DNA from: JAPPHA01 sp965220985
Lineage (GTDB): Bacteria > Pseudomonadota > Alphaproteobacteria > Rhodobacterales > Rhodobacteraceae
Length of the DNA: 64,000 bases
Assembly (NCBI GenBank): GCA_965220985.1
Contig: OZ244854.1
Location: forward strand, 2,480,001-2,544,000
Reading direction: 5' to 3'
Shown: one piece after another, positions 54,592 through 63,672 of the stretch
Position numbering within the stretch: position 1 is the stretch's first letter
Layout: every line of letters starts with the position of its first letter
Program-made: the position numbers and the translations under genes
Notes under the pieces: generated by a model
Told to the model about the DNA's origin: nothing
Database searches by the model: none
What the model saw: the letters and a program-made list of their open reading frames with translations, nothing else

Positions 54592-56361
54592 TCAGCCCTG
54601 ACGGGCCTCTCTGGCGGCCGGGGGCTTGACGCTCACGGTGATCACGTCGGTATCGTGAAACTGCTGGTGACGGACCGAGGACGAGAGATGCCGCAGCAGG
54701 CGAAGCGCGACGTCGTCCTCGATTGAATCCGTTTCGGCAATTTGCCCGCCGACATAAGCGACCTGGTCCTGGATGTTCGCCTCGGCTCCGCTTGCAACAA
54801 ACTCGAGAATCGCGGTGTCGCCCTCCCGGTGGGCGGAGACCGACAGATGGCGCTTGACGGATCGTTCACTGTCACGGTCCGAATCCTCGAGAATGAGGAG
54901 AGTCTCCTCGGCGGCGGCCTCGACCCGCGTGGCCATTTCGGGCGCGAATCCGCATCGCGCGCAGTAGTTGCGAACGAAATCCTGAACCAGCGACAGCGCT
55001 GATTCGTCCAATTTTGTCCGCATCTTGCCTCGACGCGGCGATGTCACCTCCATGAACGCCGTCAGGACGATTGCCACGAAGCCGCCGGAGGTCATGCCGT
55101 TCTCGAACAGCCCGCCGGCGAATCCGACCACGATGTCGGGGAAAATTGCCTGGCTCTGAAACCCGACGCCTGCCCAAAAAGACAGGCCGACAATCATCGC
55201 TTTGCGGAAGTCCATCCCGTCGCGGACAACCACCTTCATGCCGACGACAAACAGGAGCGCCAACAAAACGATCAGATATGCGGCAACGACAGGCGGGGGG
55301 ACGGCGAGGACGACTTCAAGCGCCTTGGGCATGAGGGAGAGAATCAGGAACACGACCCCGGCGGCGATTCCGACCGTTCGGGCACTCACGCCTGTGAGTT
55401 CCGTTGCTGCGACGCTTGTCGAATAGGTGGTGTTGGGAACGGTTCCTGCGAGGCCGGACAGCAGGTTGCCGACGCCGTCAGCCGACAGAGCGCCCTGCAC
55501 GGCTCGATAGTCCACGGCGCGCGGTTTTCGCCACGAAACCCGCTGGATGGCGACCGCATCGCCGATGGTTTCGATCGCTCCGATGAACGTGACGAGAATG
55601 AAGGCCGGCAAAAGCGCCCAGAAGGACGCACCGAACTGCAGGTCGATTCCGGGCCAAGACCCGTTCGGAAGGCCGAACCATGAGGCCGCCTTGATGGCTT
55701 CGACGTTGTACAGTCCGTAAAATGCGGCGAGAATAGACCCTGCGACGACACCGAGAACAGGTGCCCACAACCGCAGTATTCCGGTTGCCTTGAGGCTCAG
55801 GACCGTGATGACGACAATGGTCACAAACGCCGTCACGGGAGCCGCCAGAACCGAAGCCGTTTCCGGAACATCTTCCAGATTCGAGAACACGATCGGCATG
55901 ACCGTGACCGGAATCAGCATGATCACGGTTCCCGCGACCGTTGGGGTAAATATGCGTCGGAACAGGTCCAGCCGGTGCGACAGCGCGAACTGGAACAGTG
56001 ACGAGACAATCACGAGAGTGGCCAGCGTCGCAGGTCCTGCCTTGGCGATCGCTTCGATGCAGATGGCGATGAAGGCGCCTGACGTTCCCATCAGCAGCAC
56101 GTATCCCGAGCCGATCCGGCCGATCCGGCGCGCCTGCAAGATCGTGCTCAGACCGCTGATCGCGACCGCTGCAAAAACGGCCCATGCCATGTAATCGGCA
56201 GTTCCCCCGGCGGCGCTGACCACGATGACAGGGGTAAAGACAATTCCGGCAGTCGTGATAATGGCTAACTGCAGGCCGAGACCGATGGTCAAGGATAGCG
56301 GGGGGCGTTCATCGACCGAAAAACGAATGGAACTTTCCTGCTGCTTGGGTTCTGTTGACAC
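54592..56361 (-). CDS. NCS2 xanthine/uracil permease fused to a degenerate GHKL-ATPase-like domain
   Basis: A 589-residue protein. The start chosen is the GTG at 56361 (MSTEPKQQESSIRF), seven bases after GGAAG; the ATG at 56391 lacks a ribosome site. Residues about 25-440 are a 12-14-helix NCS2 nucleobase transporter (LGLQLAIITTAGIVFTPVIVV; QAIFPDIVVGFAGGLFENGMTSGGFVAIVLTAFME, given in part). The last ~150 residues are soluble: LDESALSLVQDFVRNYCARC, VEAAAEETLLIL and LRLLRHLSSSVRHQQFHDTD, resembling the anti-sigma/histidine-kinase ATPase fold but without a clear Mg-binding Asn or DxGxG. It converges with miaB. The cytoplasmic domain could sense nucleotides; that is inference. Confidence 0.85.
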   Translation of the reverse strand: MSTEPKQQESSIRFSVDERPPLSLTIGLGLQLAIITTAGIVFTPVIVVSAAGGTADYMAWAVFAAVAISGLSTILQARRIGRIGSGYVLLMGTSGAFIAICIEAIAKAGPATLATLVIVSSLFQFALSHRLDLFRRIFTPTVAGTVIMLIPVTVMPIVFSNLEDVPETASVLAAPVTAFVTIVVITVLSLKATGILRLWAPVLGVVAGSILAAFYGLYNVEAIKAASWFGLPNGSWPGIDLQFGASFWALLPAFILVTFIGAIETIGDAVAIQRVSWRKPRAVDYRAVQGALSADGVGNLLSGLAGTVPNTTYSTSVAATELTGVSARTVGIAAGVVFLILSLMPKALEVVLAVPPPVVAAYLIVLLALLFVVGMKVVVRDGMDFRKAMIVGLSFWAGVGFQSQAIFPDIVVGFAGGLFENGMTSGGFVAIVLTAFMEVTSPRRGKMRTKLDESALSLVQDFVRNYCARCGFAPEMATRVEAAAEETLLILEDSDRDSERSVKRHLSVSAHREGDTAILEFVASGAEANIQDQVAYVGGQIAETDSIEDDVALRLLRHLSSSVRHQQFHDTDVITVSVKPPAAREARQG

Positions 56362-56867
56362 GATTCGACTTCCATTGATCGGTTGGCCCATGACAGGACG
56401 ACGCAACCGTCAAGGACATCGGCGTCGCCTCTGCTGTGTCACTCGATGACTTGGACAGATGAGTCCGCGCCTGCCTCTTCACCCAGCGACAACTGTGTTG
56501 TTTCACATTGCGGGCGAGCCCGCAACGAATCTTGCTTGTTTCCATCGGTCATCGAAAGAGTCGGGTGATCAGGGATCAGGGACCGCGTCGGGCGCGGTAT
56601 TGCAGGCGTGGTCACTTGTGGCGCTTTCGGCGCGATCGCCATCGGCTCGGTCGATTGGTCCGTGTCTGCCTGCAGCGACATTCTGCGGGGACACTCGATT
56701 CGACGCCTCGATCCTTGGCGGAGGCCTGCCTTGATGGCCAACTCCACACATGTCGCATCCGAGGAGGTGGGGCGTGAGGGCGACTGACAAGTAACCGCCA
56801 ATCTTGACATCGTCTCCCTAAAGCGGTTTTCGATGCTCGATCGAACATGGTCAGGGAGTGCTGCGAA
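56362..56867. other. Divergent intergenic region, permease / hydratase
   Basis: About 500 bases expected to hold promoters for both genes. Short open frames on either strand look like chance. The ribosome site of the next gene (AGGGAG, 56853-56858) is at its right end. Confidence 0.3.
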
Positions 56868-57659
56868 ATGCAGACGTCTGCAACGTTTTTTCACTCGGTT
56901 CGCCGCGGAGAGATCAAGTCAGGGAGCATTCCCGAGGAGCTGCGCCCGGACGGGCTCGATGCCGGCTACCAAGTCCAGTCAGAGTTGGTCGATCGAATTC
57001 TTGAAAGCGAAGGCGGGTCGCTCGTCGGGTACAAGGCTGCCTGCACGAACGTTCATGCCCAGGAATTGCTGTCGACGGATGCTCCGGTATTCGGAAGACT
57101 GCTGTCGAGTTCCAGCTGGCGCTCAGGGCAGTCCCTGTCGATCGGTTCGTTTCCGATGGTGGTCCTCGAGTCCGAATTCTCGTTCAACATGGCCAAGGAC
57201 GTGCCGGTGTCGGGCCCGTCGGGTGCGGCGTGGACCCGTGACACCATCCTGCCACATGTCGGCGACATGATGCCGGCGATGGAACTGGTAGGACACGGGT
57301 TCGACGACTGGGCGTGTTTCGATGCACCAACGCTGGCTGCTGACAATGCAATTCACCTCGGCTGGGTCCACGGTTCGCAAACGTCGGACTGGCGTGAAAT
57401 CGACCTTGCGGAATGCGAGGTCAGACTCTTCTGCGATGAAACTGCCGTCAGGTCTGGCAGCGGCCGGAATGTTCTCGGACACCCTCTGAATGTCATCGCC
57501 TGGCTGGCAAATACGCTGCCTCGTTACGGTCTTCGACTGCGTGAAGGCGACAGAGTTCTGACCGGCGTCAGTACGGACATCTTTCCAGTTGAGGCAGGCG
57601 GGCACATTCGCGCCGATTTCGGATCGCTCGGATCTGTCGAGTTGACGTTGGAGGAATGA
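56868..57659 (+). CDS. 2-keto-4-pentenoate hydratase/FAH-family enzyme
   Basis: A 263-residue protein of the fumarylacetoacetate-hydrolase superfamily, most like MhpD/HpcG hydratases that add water to 2-oxopent-4-enoates in catabolism of aromatics. ESEGGSLVGYKAACTN is the first conserved part, FPMVVLESEFSFNMAKDVP the metal-binding segment (acidic ExE), and ELVGHGFDDW and LGHPLNVIAWLANTL follow. ATG 56868 is 9 bases after AGGGAG; an in-frame ATG at 56847 is less well placed. No aromatic pathway genes are adjacent, so the substrate is open. Confidence 0.85.
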   Translation: MQTSATFFHSVRRGEIKSGSIPEELRPDGLDAGYQVQSELVDRILESEGGSLVGYKAACTNVHAQELLSTDAPVFGRLLSSSSWRSGQSLSIGSFPMVVLESEFSFNMAKDVPVSGPSGAAWTRDTILPHVGDMMPAMELVGHGFDDWACFDAPTLAADNAIHLGWVHGSQTSDWREIDLAECEVRLFCDETAVRSGSGRNVLGHPLNVIAWLANTLPRYGLRLREGDRVLTGVSTDIFPVEAGGHIRADFGSLGSVELTLEE

Positions 57660-57732
57660 CGGCCACGGCAGGAGCGGGTGAAGAGAGCCAGGGGTCAGCT
57701 GGGTTGATTGAGTCTCATGGAGTCGATTCGAC

Positions 57733-58488
57733 TCATGCCGTTTTGCTGTCGACCAGCCCGCGTTTTTCGAGGACCTTCAGCCCTTCACGCTTGCTCAGTG
57801 ATGACAGCCGATCGGAATTCCTCGAAACATAATCGAGGACGAACTCCGGTTCGACCTTGGAATACTCTCGAAGCGCCCATCCGATCGCCTTGCGAAGAAA
57901 AAACTCGGGCCGGCCAAGCGATGGTTCGATGACTTCGGTGAGCAGAACCTGGTCAGTGTCTGTCTTGAATCGCAATTGCGCGAGTATCGCCGTGCGCCTT
58001 TGCCAGATGTTCTCGTCACGAGACCAGTCGCGCAAGACAATCGAGGTCTCGCTGGTGTGAGCAGCAAGCACTAGGCCCATTGCCCGGGAAGCGATCGCGT
58101 CAACAATGTCCCACCACGCCCCCGCGACAATCAATTCCCGCATAAGGTCGATCCGCTCGGGCGACAGCCACTCCTTCCGGGGAGGCTCGCAAAGGAATTC
58201 GACGGCCGAATACAGTTCCTCCCGTCGCTCGGCACGACGCCAGATCGACAGGATCACGTCCTGCCAGACGTCAGGGTCGTCGAACCGGAAGCTGCGCGCG
58301 GTTTCGCGCGTAATCCGGCGGACCTCCGGGACCGATACGCCGTGAAACGGCAGCGAAGACTTCATGTATCTTTGCTGCTGCACGGCTCGAACCGGATCGG
58401 AACGTTGCCTCAGCGCTGCCAGGATCGCTTTTCGACAGGCTTCGGGTGACGCCGGTTGCAGTTCGCTTGCGGGTTTCCGAGCACGCAT
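57733..58488 (-). CDS. DNA alkylation repair protein (AlkD family)
   Basis: A 251-residue, all-helical HEAT-like glycosylase that removes bulky or cationic alkylated bases such as N3- and N7-alkylpurines. RYMKSSLPFHGVSVPEVRR is the conserved N-terminal part. The active-site aromatic/acidic set is seen in AGAWWDIVDAIAS (Trp and Asp) and RKAIGWALREYSK (Trp and Arg). ATG 58488 has GGAGTG nine bases upstream. It lies 75 bases after the creatininase-family gene, same strand. Confidence 0.9.
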   Translation of the reverse strand: MRARKPASELQPASPEACRKAILAALRQRSDPVRAVQQQRYMKSSLPFHGVSVPEVRRITRETARSFRFDDPDVWQDVILSIWRRAERREELYSAVEFLCEPPRKEWLSPERIDLMRELIVAGAWWDIVDAIASRAMGLVLAAHTSETSIVLRDWSRDENIWQRRTAILAQLRFKTDTDQVLLTEVIEPSLGRPEFFLRKAIGWALREYSKVEPEFVLDYVSRNSDRLSSLSKREGLKVLEKRGLVDSKTA

Positions 58489-58563
58489 CCGAACATCACT
58501 CCACTGTCGAGTTGCGCGTTGCGGAAACCGTTTCCAATGCCCGGGTTTCAGACCACCTCATGA

Positions 58564-59358
58564 TCAACCCTCACTCTTGCCAACGCCCTGAACCGATCGC
58601 TTGTTGGCCATGGGCAGGCCCGCGAATTCGGCGAAATCGTCGGCAATTTCCGCGACCGCCGTTTGCATCAACCTCGTGCCGTGGCCTGGACTGGCAAGCG
58701 CCGAATGGGAGCCAACCCTGCCATCGGGAAAACGCGCCTTGTGGGCGTCGGGTGGTCCGTGCCGATCTCCGGCGCAGGCCTTGAGATATTCGGGGCTCAG
58801 CCGCTCGGGCGGGTCGCGGGATTCCGGGACATCATCGGCATGAATGACTCGCCCTATCGCCTGCGTGATGGAGATCTCGGACGGGGTTGCATGAACGCCT
58901 TCCCACGCGCCGAACAATTCCTGCCTGAGGGCGTCTGTTCTCGGAAACTCCCACCAGCTCATGACCCTGATCCTCGCGTTTTTGGGTCCCGAAGATTCGA
59001 TTGTGCGAAGCGGGGCGAGATTGGCTCCGTGCCCGTTCAGGAAGTAGAACGAGATGAAACCCTGCGAGTTCAAGCTGTCGAGGATGTCCCGCACCAGTGC
59101 CTCGAAGGTTGCCTCCGAAACCGAAATCGTGCCGGGAAACGCCAGATTGAATGGAGCAGGGGTGTAGCACAACGGGGGTGCGACGAGGGCGCCGACACGT
59201 TCCCCTACAGCCTCGGCGATCGCCGTGGAACAGATCGAATCGGTCCCGATCAGCCCGATCGGCCCGTGCTGTTCCGTCGAACCGGTCGGAACAATGATTG
59301 CCTGCGAAGCGGTCAGATAGTCTTCGACCTCGTGCCAGGTCCAGTTCTGCAACCGCAT
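58564..59358 (-). CDS. Creatininase-family amidohydrolase
   Basis: A 264-residue metal-dependent amidohydrolase. Metal ligands are in PTGSTEQHGPIGLIGTDS (Glu, His, Asp) and FLNGHGAN, with EGVHATPSEIS carrying a further acidic ligand. Members cleave creatinine, N-formyl or lactam substrates; the substrate here is unknown. The start used is ATG 59358 (MRLQNWTWHEVEDYL), where family similarity begins; a TTG at 59418 would add 20 residues, and neither start has a good ribosome site. It sits between alkD and an amino acid ABC system. Confidence 0.85.
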   Translation of the reverse strand: MRLQNWTWHEVEDYLTASQAIIVPTGSTEQHGPIGLIGTDSICSTAIAEAVGERVGALVAPPLCYTPAPFNLAFPGTISVSEATFEALVRDILDSLNSQGFISFYFLNGHGANLAPLRTIESSGPKNARIRVMSWWEFPRTDALRQELFGAWEGVHATPSEISITQAIGRVIHADDVPESRDPPERLSPEYLKACAGDRHGPPDAHKARFPDGRVGSHSALASPGHGTRLMQTAVAEIADDFAEFAGLPMANKRSVQGVGKSEG

Positions 59359-59600
59359 ACCGTCGGGCGGAGACACCGTGGCCCCTGTCGTTTCAACCGG
59401 TTTGGGAGCGCTGTTCAAGAGAACCGCCGCAAGATCGATGACGGATGGGTCCCGGGTCGCGCCATGGTCGTTTTAGGCAACATGATACGCGTCAACAGGG
59501 TTGCGCCGAGGTGCATGTCACTGCGAGTCGGCAGTGTCATGCACCTTGATCTTGCGCAATCGCGCTTGGCGACCGGACCCGGCTGGTCGCGTTCCCAACG

Positions 59601-60380
59601 TCAGTTGAGCAGGTTCCATTTCTTCCCGAGTTCCTCGAAGAAGCCTCGCTCGGTCTTCAGGGCAATCCACGTGTTGACGTAGTTGATCCAGACCTGGTCA
59701 GCCTGCGGCAACAGCATCGCGATCGGGGTTGGCGCTCTTGGCGATTCCACCGGAACAATGGCCATCTGCGGATACTTGACGATCAGCTTGTTCGCTTCGA
59801 CATTCGAGGTGATGTGAGCATCCGCGCGTCCTGCGAGAACCTCCTGAAAGTCGCGGGCAGGGGCCTCGACGATCTTGTGCTGCGCATTGGGAAAGAACTG
59901 TTTCACCTGCTTTTCCTGGGTCGTGCCGAGCGTGGCGGCCACGGTCACGTCGGACTGGTCAAGATCGTCCCAGTCCTGAAATCGCTCGAGGTTTTCGGCA
60001 AGAACGAGAGGAACGGTCGCGAGCGCGAAGTAGCTGGTCGAGTACCCGGCAGCCTTGGCGCGCGCTGGCGAAATCGAGGCCGACCCGGTCATGTGATACT
60101 TGCCCGAGGTCACGCCGCTGACGAGGGTTTTCCAGTCCGTCGGAACGAATTCGACTTCGACGCCAAGGTCATTGGCCAGTTCCGTCATGACGTCGATGTC
60201 GTAACCCTCGTAATTGTTCGTGGCAGGATCCCGCATGGTCATCGGGTTCCAGTCGCCGGTTGTTCCGACCTTCAGAACGCCCGAACTGAGGATGTCCTGA
60301 AGCGCGGATTGCGCGTGGGCGGGAACTTGCAGAACTGCTGAAACGAGCAGTGCCGAGGCGACGATCTTCAATGTGTGCAT
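59601..60380 (-). CDS. ABC transporter substrate-binding protein, family 3 (polar amino acid type)
   Basis: A 259-residue periplasmic binding protein. The signal peptide is 1-23 (ending VPAHAQ). The start of the fold, LKVGTTGDWNPMTMRDPATN, followed by EGYDIDVMTELANDLGVEVEF is like the amino acid and cyclohexadienyl-dehydratase-type binding proteins. SGSASISPARAKAAGYS and ADAHITSNVEAN follow. ATG 60380 has GGAGA seven bases upstream. It is divergent from the ATPase and permease genes that start at 60886 and probably works with them. Confidence 0.88.
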   Translation of the reverse strand: MHTLKIVASALLVSAVLQVPAHAQSALQDILSSGVLKVGTTGDWNPMTMRDPATNNYEGYDIDVMTELANDLGVEVEFVPTDWKTLVSGVTSGKYHMTGSASISPARAKAAGYSTSYFALATVPLVLAENLERFQDWDDLDQSDVTVAATLGTTQEKQVKQFFPNAQHKIVEAPARDFQEVLAGRADAHITSNVEANKLIVKYPQMAIVPVESPRAPTPIAMLLPQADQVWINYVNTWIALKTERGFFEELGKKWNLLN

Positions 60381-60885
60381 CTTGGTCTCCAGTGTTGACT
60401 TGAACGGCTTTCCTATCCCGGATCATTGTGGACATGCAACGCAAGGTGCGACGCCAGGGCCGGTTTTCGGCAGAGCCGCGCGAGCGATGTTGCCGGCGGT
60501 TCGTCGTGACCTGGGCGACAGCGGGCAGGCGGCATGATTTCAATCTCGCCGCGATTGAACATCGGATCAAAAAATGAAGACGCGGACCGATGATCTCACC
60601 AATTGGAAGGTTTTCTGGGTGACACGATCACCGAGAGTTCAGCGCGCCGGAATGCTGTTCGACTCGGAGCGTCAGGCATGGGAAGCGGAGATGCGGCCAC
60701 GATCTTTGCCGACCGCTGTCAGGCTTCACCCCAAGGCAGGCGCGACACTTTGGCCGTTGCCAGTCCAGTGCGACTTGCAGCGACTGCAGTCCCCGTTCGT
60801 AACTTTGTCATTGACCGCAACAACCGGATAACCGAACACGAACTTGCAAAGTGGCGGAACAACCAGGTTTCGAGGCGTTCGGATC
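60381..60885. other. Divergent region between binding protein and ABC ATPase genes
   Basis: About 505 bases, likely a shared promoter region for both halves of the transporter. Weak open frames on the plus strand (60574-60831) have no recognisable similarity. No clear operator was found. Confidence 0.3.
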
Positions 60886-61614
60886 ATGATCGAAATCAAT
60901 GGCGTGTCGAAATTTTTCGACGACTTCCAGGCTCTGAACAATGTCACCCTCGACATCGGCAAGGGCGAACGCGTTGTTGTCTGCGGACCGTCCGGTTCGG
61001 GCAAGTCAACGCTGATTCGCTGCATCAACGGGCTTGAAGGGTTCCAGTCGGGAACAATTCGCGTTGACGGAACCCAGTTGTCGGGTGATCGGGCCAACAT
61101 CGAGACCGTTCGCCCGAAGGTCGGGATGGTGTTTCAGCAGTTCAACCTGTTCCCGCATCTCACCGTCCTCGACAATCTGACCCTTGGTCCGGTCAGGGCA
61201 CGGGGCCTGTCGCCCGACGAGGCTCGCGATCTGGCGATGTCGCATCTCGAACGGGTGCGCATTCCCGAACAGGCAGACAAGTATCCACGCTATCTGTCGG
61301 GCGGGCAGCAGCAACGGGTCGCGATCGCGCGAGCCCTGTGCATGGAACCGTTGATCATGCTGTTCGACGAGCCGACATCGGCGCTGGACCCGGAAATGAT
61401 CAATGAGGTCCTCGACGTCATGGTCGAGCTTGCCCAGACGGGAATGACGATGATCTGCGTGACGCACGAAATGGGCTTTGCTCGCCGCGTTGCCGACACG
61501 ATGGTGTTCATGGACCATGGCGAGATCGTCGAGGCATCGCCGCCGGACCGTTTCTTCGAATCGCCGAAAAGCAAGAGATGCCAGGATTTCCTCAAGAAGA
61601 TACTGCACCACTGA
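60886..61614 (+). CDS. Polar amino acid ABC transporter ATP-binding protein
   Basis: A 242-residue ATPase of the GlnQ/HisP family that powers amino acid uptake. Walker A is GPSGSGKS (34-41), the Q loop VGMVFQQFNLFPHL, the signature LSGGQQQRVAIARAL, Walker B LIMLFDEPTSALDPE, and the switch His in ICVTHEM. ATG 60886 (MIEINGVSKFFDDF) is chosen since the family fold begins there. The permease follows after 120 bases. Confidence 0.94.
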   Translation: MIEINGVSKFFDDFQALNNVTLDIGKGERVVVCGPSGSGKSTLIRCINGLEGFQSGTIRVDGTQLSGDRANIETVRPKVGMVFQQFNLFPHLTVLDNLTLGPVRARGLSPDEARDLAMSHLERVRIPEQADKYPRYLSGGQQQRVAIARALCMEPLIMLFDEPTSALDPEMINEVLDVMVELAQTGMTMICVTHEMGFARRVADTMVFMDHGEIVEASPPDRFFESPKSKRCQDFLKKILHH

Positions 61615-61734
61615 TCGCGCGAATGCTGTGGATGGTCTTGACTGTGGAGCTTTGCCGCAAGGACGCGATTCGCTTGCCCGGCCCGAACGGCACGGAAATG
61701 ATCGACAGGCGGAATCAACGGAGGTCGCAGAGAC

Positions 61735-62499
61735 ATGAATGAACGGCGGCAATGCCGGTTAGGCACCTGGGCCGCTCTTGCGGTCTGCACGGTCCTGTTC
61801 TCCGGGTGCTCCCAGAACTGGGGATGGTATGTCGTCGATCCGACGACGAAATCCGGCTGGTCGAATCTCAAGTTTCTGCTCACCGGTTTGACCGACACCA
61901 TACTCCTCAGTCTGACGGCGATCGTGATCTCGGTCGTGGCCGGACTGCTGATCGCGTTGCCGGGACTCGGCGAAAACCGAATTCTCCGCGGAATGAACCG
62001 GACGTACGTGGAACTCGTCCGTGCGGTCCCGATTCTTGTGCTCATCCTGTGGGTCTACTACGGCATGCCGCAGATGATCGGGATCTCGATTAGCGTCTTC
62101 TGGGCCGGGGCGATCGCGTTGGCGCTGTCCGACAGCGCCTTCGAGGCGGAAATCTTCCGTGCAGGAATTCAGTCGATCGACAAGGGACAATACGAAGCGG
62201 CGCATTCGGTTTCGCTGAACTACGCTGATACCATGCGCTTCGTCATTCTGCCCCAGGCCATCAGGCGAATTCTGCCCGCCCTTGGCAATCAGCTTGTCTA
62301 CATGCTGAAGATGTCTTCACTGGTTTCTGTCATCGGCATGCAGGAACTGACGCGAAAGGCGAACGAACTGGTTGTGACCGAATACCGGCCGCTCGAAATC
62401 TACACGGTTCTGGTGCTCGAGTATCTGGTTCTGATTCTTGTCGTCTCCGCCGGCGTGCGGCGGCTCGAAAAGCGGTTGCAGGCCGACGAGAGCAGGTGA
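61735..62499 (+). CDS. Polar amino acid ABC transporter permease
   Basis: A 254-residue inner-membrane permease of the HisM/GlnP type, about five helices. The core runs LLTGLTDTILLSLTAIVISV, YVELVRAVPILVLILWVYYG and the ATPase-contact (EAA) loop AEIFRAGIQSIDKGQYEAAHS, followed by VILPQAIRRILPALGNQ. The first helix ends in LFSGCS, which looks like a lipobox but is more likely part of a membrane segment. With the ATPase and the divergent binding protein it makes one uptake system; only one permease gene is present, so it probably acts as a homodimer. Confidence 0.92.
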   Translation: MNERRQCRLGTWAALAVCTVLFSGCSQNWGWYVVDPTTKSGWSNLKFLLTGLTDTILLSLTAIVISVVAGLLIALPGLGENRILRGMNRTYVELVRAVPILVLILWVYYGMPQMIGISISVFWAGAIALALSDSAFEAEIFRAGIQSIDKGQYEAAHSVSLNYADTMRFVILPQAIRRILPALGNQLVYMLKMSSLVSVIGMQELTRKANELVVTEYRPLEIYTVLVLEYLVLILVVSAGVRRLEKRLQADESR

Positions 62500-62630
62500 T
62501 CAGCCCGTCATTTCCTTGACCCTCAACAAGAAACTCCTGTACAGTTTATTCACCGGTCAGGCTGTGGGTTTGGCGGGTGACGCGGGCTTTGCCTGCGTCG
62601 GAAACATCACCGACACCACGAGGAGGTCAC

Positions 62631-63596
62631 ATGAGAATTCGAGACATCACCATCACTGCGCTTGCGATCCTGGGCATGTCAATTGCCACGGGAACGACGG
62701 CGCAACAGCAGTTCATCTCGATCGGCACCGGAGGTGTGACGGGCGTTTACTATCCAACGGGCGGCGCAATCTGCCGGATGGTCAACAAGGACCGGAAAGA
62801 CCACGGAATCCGCTGTTCGGCGGAGTCGACGGGCGGCTCGATCTACAACATCAACACGATCCGGCAGGGCGAGCTGGAGTTTGGCGTTGCACAGTCCGAC
62901 TGGCAGTACCACGCCTACAACGGCACCTCGAAATTCGAGGACCAGGGCGCGTTTGAAAACCTGCGCGCGGTGTTCTCGGTCCATCCGGAACCCGTGACGG
63001 TCATCGCCTCCGACGCTTCGGGAATCGAGACCCTGACCGACACCAAGGGCAAGCGTCTCAACATCGGGAACCCGGGTTCGGGAACGCGAGGAACGTGGGA
63101 AGTGATCGAAGAGGCGCTGGGCTGGGATCGTTCCGATCTCAAGCTCGCGGCCGAAATGAAGTCGGCTGAAACCGGTCAGGCCGTTTGCGATGGCAAGATC
63201 GACGCGTATTTCTGGCTGGTGGGACATCCGTCTGCACTGACCCAGGAATCGCTCGCCACCTGCGATGCACATCTCGTGCACGTCGAGGGTGACGCGATCG
63301 ATCAGCTCGTCGCGGAAAATTCGTTCTATCGCTACGCGACGATCCCGGCGGGCATGTACAACAACGCGGAAGACATCCGCACGTTCGGCGTCGGCGCGAC
63401 CTTCGTCACCAGTGCGGACGTTCCCGAGGAGGTTGTCTATGTCGTGGTCAAGGCCGTTTTCGAGAACTTCGACCAGTTCCGGAAGCTGCACCCTGCGTTC
63501 AACAACCTCAAGCCCGAGGAAATGATCAGCGACAGCCTCTCCGCACCGCTGCATGACGGCGCGGTGAAGTACTACAAGGAAGCCGGCTGGATGTGA
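62631..63596 (+). CDS. TRAP transporter solute receptor, TAXI family
   Basis: A 321-residue periplasmic receptor of a TAXI-type TRAP transporter; relatives bind glutamate, 2-oxoglutarate or other carboxylates. The signal peptide is 1-24 (ending GTTAQQ). FISIGTGGVTGVYYPTGGAICRMVNK is the TAXI opening (given here in parts by residue 26-50), with CSAESTGGSIYNI, AVFSVHPEPVTVIA, NIGNPGSGTRGTWEV and GKIDAYFWLVGHPSA after it. ATG 62631 has AGGAGG four bases upstream. Its permease starts at 63673. Confidence 0.94.
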   Translation: MRIRDITITALAILGMSIATGTTAQQQFISIGTGGVTGVYYPTGGAICRMVNKDRKDHGIRCSAESTGGSIYNINTIRQGELEFGVAQSDWQYHAYNGTSKFEDQGAFENLRAVFSVHPEPVTVIASDASGIETLTDTKGKRLNIGNPGSGTRGTWEVIEEALGWDRSDLKLAAEMKSAETGQAVCDGKIDAYFWLVGHPSALTQESLATCDAHLVHVEGDAIDQLVAENSFYRYATIPAGMYNNAEDIRTFGVGATFVTSADVPEEVVYVVVKAVFENFDQFRKLHPAFNNLKPEEMISDSLSAPLHDGAVKYYKEAGWM

Positions 63597-63624
63597 TTCC
63601 AGTCCCGGTTGCCCAGGAAATGTC

Positions 63625-63652
63625 CCGGGGGGCGGCTGAGGCTGCCCCCCGG
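63625..63652 (+). promoter_or_regulatory. TAXI receptor - permease intergenic hairpin
   Basis: CCGGGGGGCGGC (63625-63636) pairs with GCTGCCCCCCGG (63641-63652) around TGAG, a 12-bp stem with one G-T pair. No T-run follows. It mirrors the hairpin between dctP and dctQ and probably lowers permease expression relative to receptor. Confidence 0.7.
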
Positions 63653-63672
63653 ATCTGTTGACACGAACGCGA

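Noticed and set aside
61735..61815. Lipobox-like LFSGCS at the N-terminus of the amino acid permease
   Set aside because: The rest of the protein is a typical polytopic permease; the cysteine lies at the end of the first hydrophobic segment, so lipoprotein processing is unlikely.
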